From UBA7960 sp964348755 (GTDB taxonomy: Bacteria; Bacteroidota; Bacteroidia; Bacteroidales; UBA7960), in assembly GCA_964348755.1 (NCBI GenBank), contig CAYGDW010000001.1, forward strand, positions 57,961 to 121,960: a stretch of 64,000 bases of DNA, read 5' to 3'. Positions 34,217 to 43,370 of the stretch are shown here, one piece after another. The notes under the pieces were generated by a model. The model was not told the DNA's origin and searched no databases. It worked only from the letters and a program-made list of their open reading frames with translations. Position 1 is the first letter of the stretch. Each line of letters starts with the position of its first letter. The position numbers and the translations under genes were made by a program.

Positions 34217-37200
34217 AGCAGGTTTTTGCTTTTTAGTTTTTCAACAATACACAGGTCGAGGGTCGATTGAATGGCATAAACCCCTTCAAACCTTTCGGTA
34301 AGAATGCCTGCCCTTATCATATTACTAATTTTGTATTTAATTTCCTGTTCGGATAGTTGCAGGTTGCGGGCCAGGGTTTCTACCTTAAGCCTTCTATGCA
34401 TTACAAACTGTGTAAGGCAAAACAGCTGTTCCTGGCTCAAAAGGTCAAACACATCGACCCAAGGCACCTCTATAGGCTGCATTATAAGGGTTTTTCCCGA
34501 TATTTTTTTGATTGATGCTAGCCACAAAGAAATTAGCAGGCCGGGGTTGCCAAACGACTGGTCGAAATATTGGTTAAACATTTTGGCATAATTCAATGCG
34601 GTCATTTTGCTTTCTTCCTTGCGGTCGAAAACAAATTTTAAGCCCCCTGCTGCATGCCTCAGCATTATTATTTCGCGCAGTTGGCGTGCATCAAATGGTT
34701 TGCAAACCAGGGTTGCCAGTGAATAGTTCAACAGCCCGGCGGCCTTGTCAATTACCTTCAGGGCGTGTTCGTTGGCATTGATAATAAACAAAACTTTTCG
34801 GCCGTATTTGTCAATCAGGTCTTTTAACTGATCAACCACCTGCAACCCGCCGGGTTTTCTTTCCCACCAAAGCTCAAGGTCGTGTATAATTACAGCCTTA
34901 CCTGCTGGCAATGCGCTAAACAGGTCATCGATATTTTGCGCCTGCATTTTGAGTGCCCTGATAAGGGCATCGCGAAACACCAGCACGCTGGCCTGGCACG
35001 ACTTGGGCGCTTTTACAAAGTGAACATTGTCGGGGGTAAAGTGATGGCGGGCAAGGTATTTCGACAAGCTCGACTTGCCTGAGCTTCTTTGGCCGGTAAT
35101 TATGAGCGCTCCCTGGTGCCCTGCTTTGAAACGCCTAATGGCCTGGCTGCCTTCTTCTATCTCAGCGCCCATACCCACCCAAAAATCGCTGCTGGTGCCC
35201 GAAAGGCCCGAAAACAGTGTGGAATAAAAGTAGGGCAGTTCGCTTATAATGGCGGGATTGGGCGTAATGGCTCCAACAAAGGTTAGCATGTCGCGGTTTG
35301 ACAGCCTGCCTGTTTGGCTCCCTTCAAACCGGCTGGCCCAAACAATGCCTTTGCTCTTGCTGTAAAGAAGGTTTACAATGCTTTCCTGAATGCCTTGGTG
35401 CAAATTGTCAAGCTGCCTGCTTAGCATCTTTCTGAAACGGGTATGATCCTTGCTACGCACTTTTTGCTTCAGTTCGTGGCTGGTTTGACTGATAAGCGCC
35501 GACGAAAGTGGCTCAAAAGCAAGATTCAGGCCCTTGTCAAACCATTGGTAGAAGTTTTCGAGTATGTTCCGTATTTGATGCTCTTCATTCCTAAGACTCA
35601 AACCAAACTCCTGAAAGAGAATTTTGGTTTTTTCGAGATCTAGCACCTCATCGTTGCTGTCGGGGTTGTAATTGTCTGAACTTAAACTAAAGTTTATCAG
35701 TTTCACAAGGTCTTTTGTTCTGACCAGGCTTTGCTGCAATTGATTTTCGGTTTCGCGTCCAATGGTTTTAATCCGGTCAACGAACATATTACTCAAATAA
35801 AAGCCAGATGCTCTTCGCAGTTCCACTTCAACCGGATTAGGTTCAGAAATTTGCCCATGGCCCACCTGATCGGCTGCCTCCATGCTGCTTATCTCAATTT
35901 TTTCGGGCAGTTCGGCAACTAATTCTTTTATTTCAGAAAATAGGTCTGCATAAAAGTCAAGCAAACCAGGGGTCTTCAACACACCGTGGTCGAGCTGCAA
36001 ATCAGGGATGCTTTCAAGAAATTCTGCTTCTTTGGCTTTCTGCACACCTTCAATAAAGCCTTTGATTGGTCCGAGCAGAAGTTTTTCAGGAATAATAAAA
36101 AAATCCTGGTGGTATTTTCTAATTTTTGAGTCAATGCGGCTTCTCAGCCAAAGCAACATAAAGTCAAGAACGGCCTTGTTTAAGAACAGTTCAAGGTTTT
36201 TTCCCCAGGCTGGAGTAAATGCCAAAAATTCCTCTTCAAGCTTTTTTGCTTTTTTGCGGAGCAATGGCAACTTTCTTCTGAGCTTGAAGTCGGCCTCGGC
36301 CTTATCCAGATAGTCGCTAAATTGCTGAAGGTCGTTGAGCAAATCGTGGAGCAGGATGCTACCTGCATTTTGCCGAAATGTAAGCGCCTGGTTTTCAAGC
36401 GAGGCAATCTGTGATAAAATTTTGGCCCGCTCATGCGAGATGCACGCAAGGGCTTTGTCCCGATCTAAGTTTTCAAGCCGTGTCAACTCAATGACTCCAT
36501 GCAACTCCGAAAAAATCTTCCGCAATGCGGCTACTTTGCCAAATGAATTCAGGGCAAACTTGTTGAGTAATTTCGAAACCGACAAAAGGCGTTTGGTAAA
36601 CAAAAAATAGCTGGCCGATTGCGAAAGCCTTAGTTTGTAATAAACATTGCGCCCGGTGGTTTTAACATAAAGCTTGCCCAGGCTCTTCTTTATTTTAACA
36701 AACCAGCTATCGCGGGCATTAATAACAAAGTCGGCTGGCAACAACTTTATTCTTAAAAAATCGGGGGTATTTCTTAAAAACAAATGCAAATCATTTACAA
36801 GTGTTTCGTTTGCCTTTTCTATTTGCACTTTTTGATCCTCAATCAGGGCCAACTTATAAGCCAGAATTCTTTTTTGAGAATGGTATGAAAAATCGTTCAG
36901 AATCCTCAGAAAGGCCTTAGGTCTTGCGGGCTGATCGATGGTCTTGATAGTTTTTTGCAACTGCTCGAAAATCTTTTCCGAGAATCCGGTAAGTTCAGCA
37001 AAAAAATCTTTCAGTTTGTTTTGCTGGTTTTCAAAAGCCGTGGCAGAGTAGCTAAGCACTATGCCCTCTACTGCCTGGCCGGCATTGTAAACCTCGTTGG
37101 CAATTATTTCGCGCGAAGCGGTATTAAGCTTTGGAAGCACCGTGGAAAGGGGCGTTTGGGGCTGAAGTTCGTCAACATCTTCTGACTGAAGCCTTGGGCT

Positions 37201-39393
37201 TAAGTTTAAAACATCAAAGTGGCTCGATGCCCTTATAAGCAGGCATGTTTTAGTTTGGGCCAGCATGGTGCTAATTTTTTCAACCATCCCGGCATTAAAC
37301 GGTTTATTGGTTTCGGGAAGTTCAATAATTGAGAGGTCGGTTTGGTTTGAATGGGCCTGAATGATAGCCTCTTCGGGCAACTTTTCAATGCCGTTATTTA
37401 TTACCCTTACCACTGCAGCAACACGGTACTTGTCAAGAAGTTGGTAAACAATTTGGTATAGGCTTTCGGTTTGAGAGCTGTCCTGGCTTATCACCATAAT
37501 ACGAATTTTGGCATTCATCCACTCTTTTCCCGAAGAAATAAACCTGAGCAATGTAATTGCAAGCGAAAGGTTTCGGCCGCTGCTTGTCCACCAAAAATCA
37601 ATTTGTTTGAAATTGCCAAATTTTGTCTGGTGGTTATAGGCCAAAAAAACATTGTTAAAATCTTGTTTTTTGAATGTTTCAATAAGGTTTGCAAACCGTT
37701 TTGGGTCTTTTGTACGGCTACCCCATCCCATAAGAATGGTATTGGGTTCGAAGCCTGAAAACCCATACACCCTCGAAATAAGGTCGATGCCTTCGTAAAA
37801 GTCGCGGCAATGGTGCCTTCGGGTAAAAACCCCTGGTTTTTTCGGGCTGGCTGCTGCTTCGCCAGGGCCGGTTTCCGCCCTGAGTATGGGGTCGGCGCCA
37901 GTATCTTCTATAAGCTCGAAATTGGTAAAAATGCCAAGTTTTCCCACAAGGGCCTTACCCATATCAATAAGGTGCGGACGGGTATGCTGGCCACCGCTAA
38001 ACAGAATTACATTGGGCCGCCAGTTGCGCAATTTACGGTTGCTTACCGGAAGCCGCCCCAAGCCAGACTTGACCAGGGAGGTCCATACGCTGCTCCAGGT
38101 ATCGCCTGTTTGAAGGGTTAGCTCTCTGCGCGCCAAAAAAAGGAACAACCCAATAAGAACTCCCGATGCTACAAGCAAAGCAATTATGTCAAGTTGTATC
38201 ATAACAATAATGCAAGCCAGGGCGCCAATAATGCTCACAAAGCGAGGAATTTTGAACGAAGGCCTGAAGTCGCTGCCGGCCCAGCTTTCAATGGCATAAG
38301 TTATGTTAAGGAAGCCGTAGGTAATAATGAAAAAAATGGTTACAATGCGGGCGATTACGTTCAGTTCTCCTATAAGTATGCCAGCCTGCGCAATAAGGAA
38401 GGTGAGCAGCAGGGCATTGCGGGGTTCGTATGAGGGACCGTATCCTTTGGCAAAAAAGCGGGGTAAAATCTTATCTGCGGCTATGGCCTGCAATATACGC
38501 GGAGCGCCCAAAATGCTTCCGAGTGCCGATGAAATAGTGGCACCTAAAATTCCGGCAATAACCAACTGAGGCACCCACGAAATCTGAAACAACACCCTGG
38601 GGTCATTTACCAGAAGATTACGGTCAACAGTAAATGAAAAGAATACAGCCAGCCCGATATAAACGGCCAAGCCAACCAATATGGCAGCAATGGTTCCGAA
38701 GGGTATGTCTTTGCGGGCATCTTTAAGATCGCCCGACATTGAAACCCCAGCTTCAAACCCGGTTACAGCCGGGAAAAAGATGGCAAACAATGCAATCCAT
38801 GGCAGAGAGCCTGTCATTGAGCCAAAAAGTGGTTGCGAGGGGGCAAAATCATGGTTGCCAAAAAATACCGAAACCAAAGACAGCGCCATGGCCGTCATTA
38901 TTATGTATTGCGTTTTTATGGCTAGTGAGGTGCTGATAAATGTTACCAGAGCCACAACAAAAAGTATAACAGATCCTGCTATTCGAATTGTTTGCAGGCT
39001 TACTTCAAATCCGAAATACGACAAAAAGGTTTCGGCAAACCCTATCAGGTAAAGGCTTACGCTAAATGAGAGGCCCACAAAAAGGGCCATGCCAAGAGTG
39101 CCGCCAATGGGCAAACCCAGGCTTCGCGAAATAATGTAGTAGCTGCCACCTGTTTCAACTTTTTTGTCGGTAGCCACCGAGGCCACACTTAGCCCGGTGC
39201 TAAGCGAAATAATATGGGCCACAAGTATAATACCCAGAGTGGCCCAAAGGCCCGCTTGCCCAACAATCCAGGGCAAACGCAGGTACATAATTACACCCAG
39301 AATGGTTAAAATAGAGGGGGTAAAAACACCGCCAAATGCGCCGAACTTCCTTGCTCCTGCCACCTTTTTACGGTTTTTAAGATTCAATTTCAA
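34213..39393 (-). CDS. SLC12-like cation-chloride cotransporter fused to long helical region, P-loop ATPase and winged-helix-like end
   Basis: About 1,720 residues. 1-450: an APC-superfamily transporter resembling cation-chloride cotransporters (GAFGGVFTPSILTILGVIMY, GGSYYIISRSLG), with about 12 membrane segments. Near 457 a CCC-type C-terminal domain starts (NWRPNVILFSGGQHTRPH) and holds the ISQDSS region. 780-1,400: helical, coiled-coil-rich, unrecognised. Walker A GQRSSGKSS is near 1,436, Walker B-like VIIHDLELWWE near 1,503, and a winged-helix-like end (LSEQEIKYKISNMIRAGIL) near 1,650. No ATG lies near the start: TTG 39393, TTG 39387 or GTG 39363 are the choices, and GTG 39363 gives a typical opening. 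Coupled by ATGA to the MscS-like gene. Confidence 0.8.
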   Translation of the reverse strand: MKLNLKNRKKVAGARKFGAFGGVFTPSILTILGVIMYLRLPWIVGQAGLWATLGIILVAHIISLSTGLSVASVATDKKVETGGSYYIISRSLGLPIGGTLGMALFVGLSFSVSLYLIGFAETFLSYFGFEVSLQTIRIAGSVILFVVALVTFISTSLAIKTQYIIMTAMALSLVSVFFGNHDFAPSQPLFGSMTGSLPWIALFAIFFPAVTGFEAGVSMSGDLKDARKDIPFGTIAAILVGLAVYIGLAVFFSFTVDRNLLVNDPRVLFQISWVPQLVIAGILGATISSALGSILGAPRILQAIAADKILPRFFAKGYGPSYEPRNALLLTFLIAQAGILIGELNVIARIVTIFFIITYGFLNITYAIESWAGSDFRPSFKIPRFVSIIGALACIIVMIQLDIIALLVASGVLIGLFLFLARRELTLQTGDTWSSVWTSLVKSGLGRLPVSNRKLRNWRPNVILFSGGQHTRPHLIDMGKALVGKLGIFTNFELIEDTGADPILRAETGPGEAAASPKKPGVFTRRHHCRDFYEGIDLISRVYGFSGFEPNTILMGWGSRTKDPKRFANLIETFKKQDFNNVFLAYNHQTKFGNFKQIDFWWTSSGRNLSLAITLLRFISSGKEWMNAKIRIMVISQDSSQTESLYQIVYQLLDKYRVAAVVRVINNGIEKLPEEAIIQAHSNQTDLSIIELPETNKPFNAGMVEKISTMLAQTKTCLLIRASSHFDVLNLSPRLQSEDVDELQPQTPLSTVLPKLNTASREIIANEVYNAGQAVEGIVLSYSATAFENQQNKLKDFFAELTGFSEKIFEQLQKTIKTIDQPARPKAFLRILNDFSYHSQKRILAYKLALIEDQKVQIEKANETLVNDLHLFLRNTPDFLRIKLLPADFVINARDSWFVKIKKSLGKLYVKTTGRNVYYKLRLSQSASYFLFTKRLLSVSKLLNKFALNSFGKVAALRKIFSELHGVIELTRLENLDRDKALACISHERAKILSQIASLENQALTFRQNAGSILLHDLLNDLQQFSDYLDKAEADFKLRRKLPLLRKKAKKLEEEFLAFTPAWGKNLELFLNKAVLDFMLLWLRSRIDSKIRKYHQDFFIIPEKLLLGPIKGFIEGVQKAKEAEFLESIPDLQLDHGVLKTPGLLDFYADLFSEIKELVAELPEKIEISSMEAADQVGHGQISEPNPVEVELRRASGFYLSNMFVDRIKTIGRETENQLQQSLVRTKDLVKLINFSLSSDNYNPDSNDEVLDLEKTKILFQEFGLSLRNEEHQIRNILENFYQWFDKGLNLAFEPLSSALISQTSHELKQKVRSKDHTRFRKMLSRQLDNLHQGIQESIVNLLYSKSKGIVWASRFEGSQTGRLSNRDMLTFVGAITPNPAIISELPYFYSTLFSGLSGTSSDFWVGMGAEIEEGSQAIRRFKAGHQGALIITGQRSSGKSSLSKYLARHHFTPDNVHFVKAPKSCQASVLVFRDALIRALKMQAQNIDDLFSALPAGKAVIIHDLELWWERKPGGLQVVDQLKDLIDKYGRKVLFIINANEHALKVIDKAAGLLNYSLATLVCKPFDARQLREIIMLRHAAGGLKFVFDRKEESKMTALNYAKMFNQYFDQSFGNPGLLISLWLASIKKISGKTLIMQPIEVPWVDVFDLLSQEQLFCLTQFVMHRRLKVETLARNLQLSEQEIKYKISNMIRAGILTERFEGVYAIQSTLDLCIVEKLKSKNLL

Positions 39394-39398
39394 AGATA
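39391..39398 (-). promoter_or_regulatory. -7 box overlapping the proposed start of the cotransporter gene
   Basis: Minus-strand TATCTTTG (39398-39391) matches TAnnTTTG. The last three bases are the TTG that could serve as start codon. If used as promoter, the real start must be downstream, which favours GTG 39363. No -33 TTG is at standard spacing. Confidence 0.35.
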
Positions 39399-39488
39399 TA
39401 ACAAATTTGAAGCGCCTGCCATCTGCATCAGGGCTTTAAGTTGCGCATCATTTCGGCAAGGGGAAAATATTCTGAGCCAATTAATTCT

Positions 39489-39496
39489 TAATTTTG
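39489..39496 (+). promoter_or_regulatory. -7 box for the antiporter/Ktr operon
   Basis: TAATTTTG, an exact TAnnTTTG match, 79 nt before ATG 39575. No upstream TTG at normal spacing. It would drive the three co-directional transport genes. Confidence 0.4.
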
Positions 39497-39574
39497 AGCA
39501 AATTTTTTATTTAGCTTTTCAATATTACATTCAACACGGCCAGCTCAGGTTTTACTCTGTAATATCACAACTGA

Positions 39575-40807
39575 ATGGGCATTCAAATTACACTGACCAT
39601 AGTTTTTGTGGGGATTCTTATATTTGCCGCCCACCTGTTTGCTCAGTTTTTTCGCAGCAAAAAGGTTCCTGATGTTTTAATGCTTATTATTATAGGGTTG
39701 GTTTTGGGCCCGGTAACTGGTTTGGTAGAGCAGCGCAGTTTTGGGCAAATCGGGAGCGTGTTTGCCAACATTACTCTGGTAATTATCCTTTTTGAGGGCG
39801 GCACCAGCCTACGCTTAGATGTGTTGCGCACCGCAATAAGGGGTACTGCCAGCCTTACCACAGTAAACTTTGTGATAAGCGGAATAATTATTGGCATGGC
39901 AACCCTGGTGGTTTTCGACTATAATCCCATATTGTCGTTTATGCTGGGGGCGTTTCTGGGAGGCACCGCATCGGCCATAGTGATACCCATGGTTGCACAA
40001 CTCAGCCTTCAGCCGGCATCAAGAACAATACTTATACTCGAATCGGCCGTTACCGATGTGCTATGCGTGGTAGTTGGCCTTGCCTTTTTAGAAGCCGCTA
40101 AACTTGGTGCATTAAACTTTGGGCTAATGCTGGGAAGCCTGGTAAGCGGGTTTTTCTTTTCGGCCGTTATTGGGGTGCTGGGCGGCCTGGGGTGGTCGTT
40201 TCTTATTAACCGGGCCAGAAACCTTGAAAACTCAATTTTCACTACCCCGGCATTCGTATTTATTGTTTACGGAGTGGCCGAATTGCCAGGATTCAGCGGA
40301 GCAATTGCAGCACTTATGTTTGGCATTACCATGGCCAACATTGATTTGCTACCGCAAACAACGCTGCAAAAATACACTCGCTTTGTGCCCCATCCCCTCA
40401 ACGAAACCGAAAGGGTTTTCTTTTCAGAAGTCGTTTTCCTGCTAAAAACATTTTTCTTCGTTTATATTGGGGTGTCAATTGCCCTTACCGACTATTTTTC
40501 ATTGGCCATCGGCGGAATGCTCACCCTGCTGGTGTTTGCTTTTAGAATACCAATCGTTAAAATTTCGGTTCGGCCATCCATTCCCATCGAAGACCGGGTA
40601 ATCATGTCGGTGATGGTGCCCAAAGGGCTTGCAGCGGCCGTGCTGGCTTCTTTGCCTGCACAGGCTGGCATACATGGAGGCGAAATGTTACAAAACATTG
40701 CCTACTCTACAGTTCTGATTAGCATCATCCTGAATTCGTTGCTAATTATGCTAAATAATCGCTTCGAAAGCTTTGGAAAACTTTATCGTTTTTTTCTGAA
40801 ACCCTGA
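39575..40807 (+). CDS. Cation:proton antiporter, CPA/NhaP-like
   Basis: 410 residues, about 12 membrane segments. The N-terminus VPDVLMLIIIGLVLGPVTG and LFEGGTSLRLDVLR are CPA1 hallmarks. The ion-binding motif near residue 150 reads ESAVTDVLCVV, where electrogenic members have Asp-Asp or Asn-Asp before the helix break. Here Thr-Asp is present, which points to electroneutral exchange. No cytoplasmic RCK or CBS domain is attached; the protein ends with the last helix. Substrate is Na+ or K+, not decidable. It is 13 nt before the Trk/Ktr gene, so all three ion genes to 43,340 are probably one operon. Confidence 0.88.
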   Translation: MGIQITLTIVFVGILIFAAHLFAQFFRSKKVPDVLMLIIIGLVLGPVTGLVEQRSFGQIGSVFANITLVIILFEGGTSLRLDVLRTAIRGTASLTTVNFVISGIIIGMATLVVFDYNPILSFMLGAFLGGTASAIVIPMVAQLSLQPASRTILILESAVTDVLCVVVGLAFLEAAKLGALNFGLMLGSLVSGFFFSAVIGVLGGLGWSFLINRARNLENSIFTTPAFVFIVYGVAELPGFSGAIAALMFGITMANIDLLPQTTLQKYTRFVPHPLNETERVFFSEVVFLLKTFFFVYIGVSIALTDYFSLAIGGMLTLLVFAFRIPIVKISVRPSIPIEDRVIMSVMVPKGLAAAVLASLPAQAGIHGGEMLQNIAYSTVLISIILNSLLIMLNNRFESFGKLYRFFLKP

Positions 40808-40820
40808 CAATAATACTGCA

Positions 40821-42644
40821 ATGCGTTGGCGATTAGTAAAATTCAGAATAGCTGACCGATGGTATTTATTAAAAAAACACCTGCCGGAAAAGATTAACCG
40901 CTGGTTGTTTTTTTTCAGTACCCTCACCCTAATTATGGTAATTTACGACTTTGGATTTTACCAGGAACCATCGTGGAAGCAGTTTGTTGATGGGGTATTC
41001 GGCTATATCTATTTATTTTTTTCGGTCTTGTTTGCCCTTCGCCTGGCATTTCATGTTCCGCCCAAAGTATCGCCTGGCCTGTTTGTTACCGAACTTATAC
41101 TGTTCCTTTTTTTAATACTTGCAACCGATCTTCATTTTTTTCGCCAGGAATCGTTATTTGGCAGAGAGGCCATTCCGCAATTTTTCAACTCCAGGTTTTT
41201 TAACCAGGCACTGCTTGTTAGTATTTTTGCTATTGAGTTTTCGCGTAGCAGCCTTAGGTTGCTGCGCATCCGCTTCAACCCATCACTGCTTTTCTTAGGT
41301 AGTTTCTTTTTTCTGATAGTGCTGGGAACAGGCCTTTTGCTGCTGCCGCGGGCAACCTACAGCGAAATAAGTTTTGTTGATGCCCTGTTTACTTCGGCCA
41401 GCGCCGTGTGCGTTACAGGGCTAATTGTGGTTGATACAGCCACACATTTCACACCCCTCGGCCAGGGCATTATACTTTTTCTGATACAAATAGGCGGTTT
41501 GGGAGTAATGGTTTTTACCAGTTTTTTTGGATTCTTCTTTCAGGGATCCCAATCTTTTCAAAACCAGATTTTTTTGAAAGACTTTATAAATGAAGAACAA
41601 CTCGGAAAAATTTTCAAAACCCTGCTAAAAATACTGGTATTTACTCTCGGAATTGAACTCATTGGCGTTATACTAATTTACCAGTCATTTCCTGAGGGGC
41701 TGCATACTAGTGCAGAAAAATTATGGTTCTCGGTTTTTCATTCGGTTTCCGCCTTTTGCAATGCCGGGTTTTCTGTGTTTGCCGATGGCTTGAACGATGC
41801 TGGCATGGGTACCAGACATAACTACCATATGCATTTATTCATTGCCTTGCTTATTGTTTTTGGCGGAATTGGATTTCCGGTTGCTATAAACGTCTATTCC
41901 TACCTGAAGTTTTCCTTTAAAAACACCTGGAATCGACTGACCCGCCGTCAGGCATTTCACCACAAGCCAAGAGTAATCAGCTCCAATACACGCATTGTGC
42001 TTTTTACCACCCTTATGCTGATTACGGCCGGAACAATCGGCTTTTGGTTTTTTGAGCGACGGGGCGTTTTGGAAGGTATGGGCTGGTACGGCCAGATTGT
42101 AACCTCTTTTTTTGGAGCAGTAACCCCTCGCACCGCTGGCTTTAATACCATAAATATGGCCGCCCTTACTGTGCCCACGGTGTTGTTTTACCTATTTCTG
42201 ATGTGGGTGGGGGCTTCGCCCAGCTCAACTGGAGGGGGTGTAAAAACCAGCACCCTTGCCATTGCTTTTCTCAATATTATTAGTATTGCCCGCGGCAGAA
42301 ACCGTTTGGAAATTTTTGGCCGACAAATAACCCACGACAGCAACAACAGGGCTTTCGCAATTATAATCATGTCGATAGTTATTATTGGTAACTGTATTTT
42401 CTGGCTGGCCTATACCAACCCGGGGCTCCCGCTAAAGGCGCTGGTGTTCGAAAGTTTTTCAGCATTCAGTACCGTAGGGCTAAGCTTGGGTGTTACCCAC
42501 CAGATAAATGATGCCGGCAAGCTTATACTTACGGCAACCATGTTTATTGGCCGCATTGGCACCCTTACCATACTTGTGGCGTTTTTCCGCAAGCTTTCAG
42601 GCTGGAATTATCGCCTGCCTTCAGAACAGATTTATATCAACTAA
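40821..42644 (+). CDS. ktrB: Potassium uptake protein, TrkH/KtrB-type, with four-helix N-terminal extension
   Basis: 607 residues, about 150 more than a bare KtrB. The four pore loops are in order: SASAVCVTGL (192-201), FHSVSAFCNAGF, VTPRTAGFNT and FSAFSTVGLS. The gate/intramembrane loop with GASPSSTGGGVKTS lies between loops 3 and 4. The extension (1-155) holds four hydrophobic segments (about 28-46, 56-78, 85-104, 128-140). It ends in a basic stretch SRSSLRLLRIR just before the first pore helix, reminiscent of a sensor module. Pairs with the KtrA-like gene 12 nt downstream. Confidence 0.9.
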   Translation: MRWRLVKFRIADRWYLLKKHLPEKINRWLFFFSTLTLIMVIYDFGFYQEPSWKQFVDGVFGYIYLFFSVLFALRLAFHVPPKVSPGLFVTELILFLFLILATDLHFFRQESLFGREAIPQFFNSRFFNQALLVSIFAIEFSRSSLRLLRIRFNPSLLFLGSFFFLIVLGTGLLLLPRATYSEISFVDALFTSASAVCVTGLIVVDTATHFTPLGQGIILFLIQIGGLGVMVFTSFFGFFFQGSQSFQNQIFLKDFINEEQLGKIFKTLLKILVFTLGIELIGVILIYQSFPEGLHTSAEKLWFSVFHSVSAFCNAGFSVFADGLNDAGMGTRHNYHMHLFIALLIVFGGIGFPVAINVYSYLKFSFKNTWNRLTRRQAFHHKPRVISSNTRIVLFTTLMLITAGTIGFWFFERRGVLEGMGWYGQIVTSFFGAVTPRTAGFNTINMAALTVPTVLFYLFLMWVGASPSSTGGGVKTSTLAIAFLNIISIARGRNRLEIFGRQITHDSNNRAFAIIIMSIVIIGNCIFWLAYTNPGLPLKALVFESFSAFSTVGLSLGVTHQINDAGKLILTATMFIGRIGTLTILVAFFRKLSGWNYRLPSEQIYIN

Positions 42645-42656
42645 AACATTAATGCC

Positions 42657-43340
42657 ATGAAGTATATTATTTTCGGCCTTGGCAACTTTGGCTCATCGAT
42701 GGGTGCAATGCTTACAGACCTTGGAAACGAAGTAATTGGAGTTGACACGGATATGCAAAAAGTAGAAACCCACAAAGAAAGAATTACAAACACCATTTGC
42801 CTCGATGCCAAAGATCCGTTTGCCCTTGGCACCCTTCCGCTAGCTGAAGCCGATGCCGTAATTGTAGCTATTGGCGAAGATTTTGGGGCTTCGGTTATGA
42901 TTACTGCCCTGCTCAAGCAAAAGAATGTAAAACGGCTGATTACCCGGTCAACATCGCCTGTACACGAATCGGTGTTTAATGCCCTTGGCATCAAGGAGAT
43001 ACTTCATCCGGAAAAAGAAGCCGCCGAACGAATGGTAAAAAGGCTTACAACACCCGAAGTTGTTGATTCATATACCATAGGCCAGGACCACATACTTTTG
43101 GAGGTTTTGGCGCCTCAGCGATATGTTGGGCAAAAAGTTGTTGAAATAGACTTCAAAGGGCGGTTCAACCTAAACCTGGTAACTATAATAAAGCATCGGT
43201 CGGGCGGGGCAAGCCTTGCCGAGCCTTTTGACCCCGGGCATGCCGTCGATTTTGTTTATGCAGGCTCTACCATTGAAGCCGACGATGTGCTGGTGCTATT
43301 TGGCAAGCGAACCAATATCAGAAAATTTTATGGCGAATAA
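42657..43340 (+). CDS. ktrA: TrkA/KtrA-type K+ gating subunit (RCK)
   Basis: 227 residues. RCK-N Rossmann domain with the nucleotide loop GLGNFGSSMG (7-16) and the acidic ribose-binding residue in VIGVDTD. The RCK-C domain begins near 138 (ILLEVLAPQRYVGQKVVEIDF). KtrA/TrkA rings bind ATP/ADP or NAD(H) and gate the membrane partner. The single-RCK length suits KtrA rather than the double-domain E. coli TrkA. It is next to its presumed partner ktrB. Confidence 0.92.
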   Translation: MKYIIFGLGNFGSSMGAMLTDLGNEVIGVDTDMQKVETHKERITNTICLDAKDPFALGTLPLAEADAVIVAIGEDFGASVMITALLKQKNVKRLITRSTSPVHESVFNALGIKEILHPEKEAAERMVKRLTTPEVVDSYTIGQDHILLEVLAPQRYVGQKVVEIDFKGRFNLNLVTIIKHRSGGASLAEPFDPGHAVDFVYAGSTIEADDVLVLFGKRTNIRKFYGE

Positions 43341-43370
43341 TACTAAAATATTTCCCTTTAAAAAAGTCTT

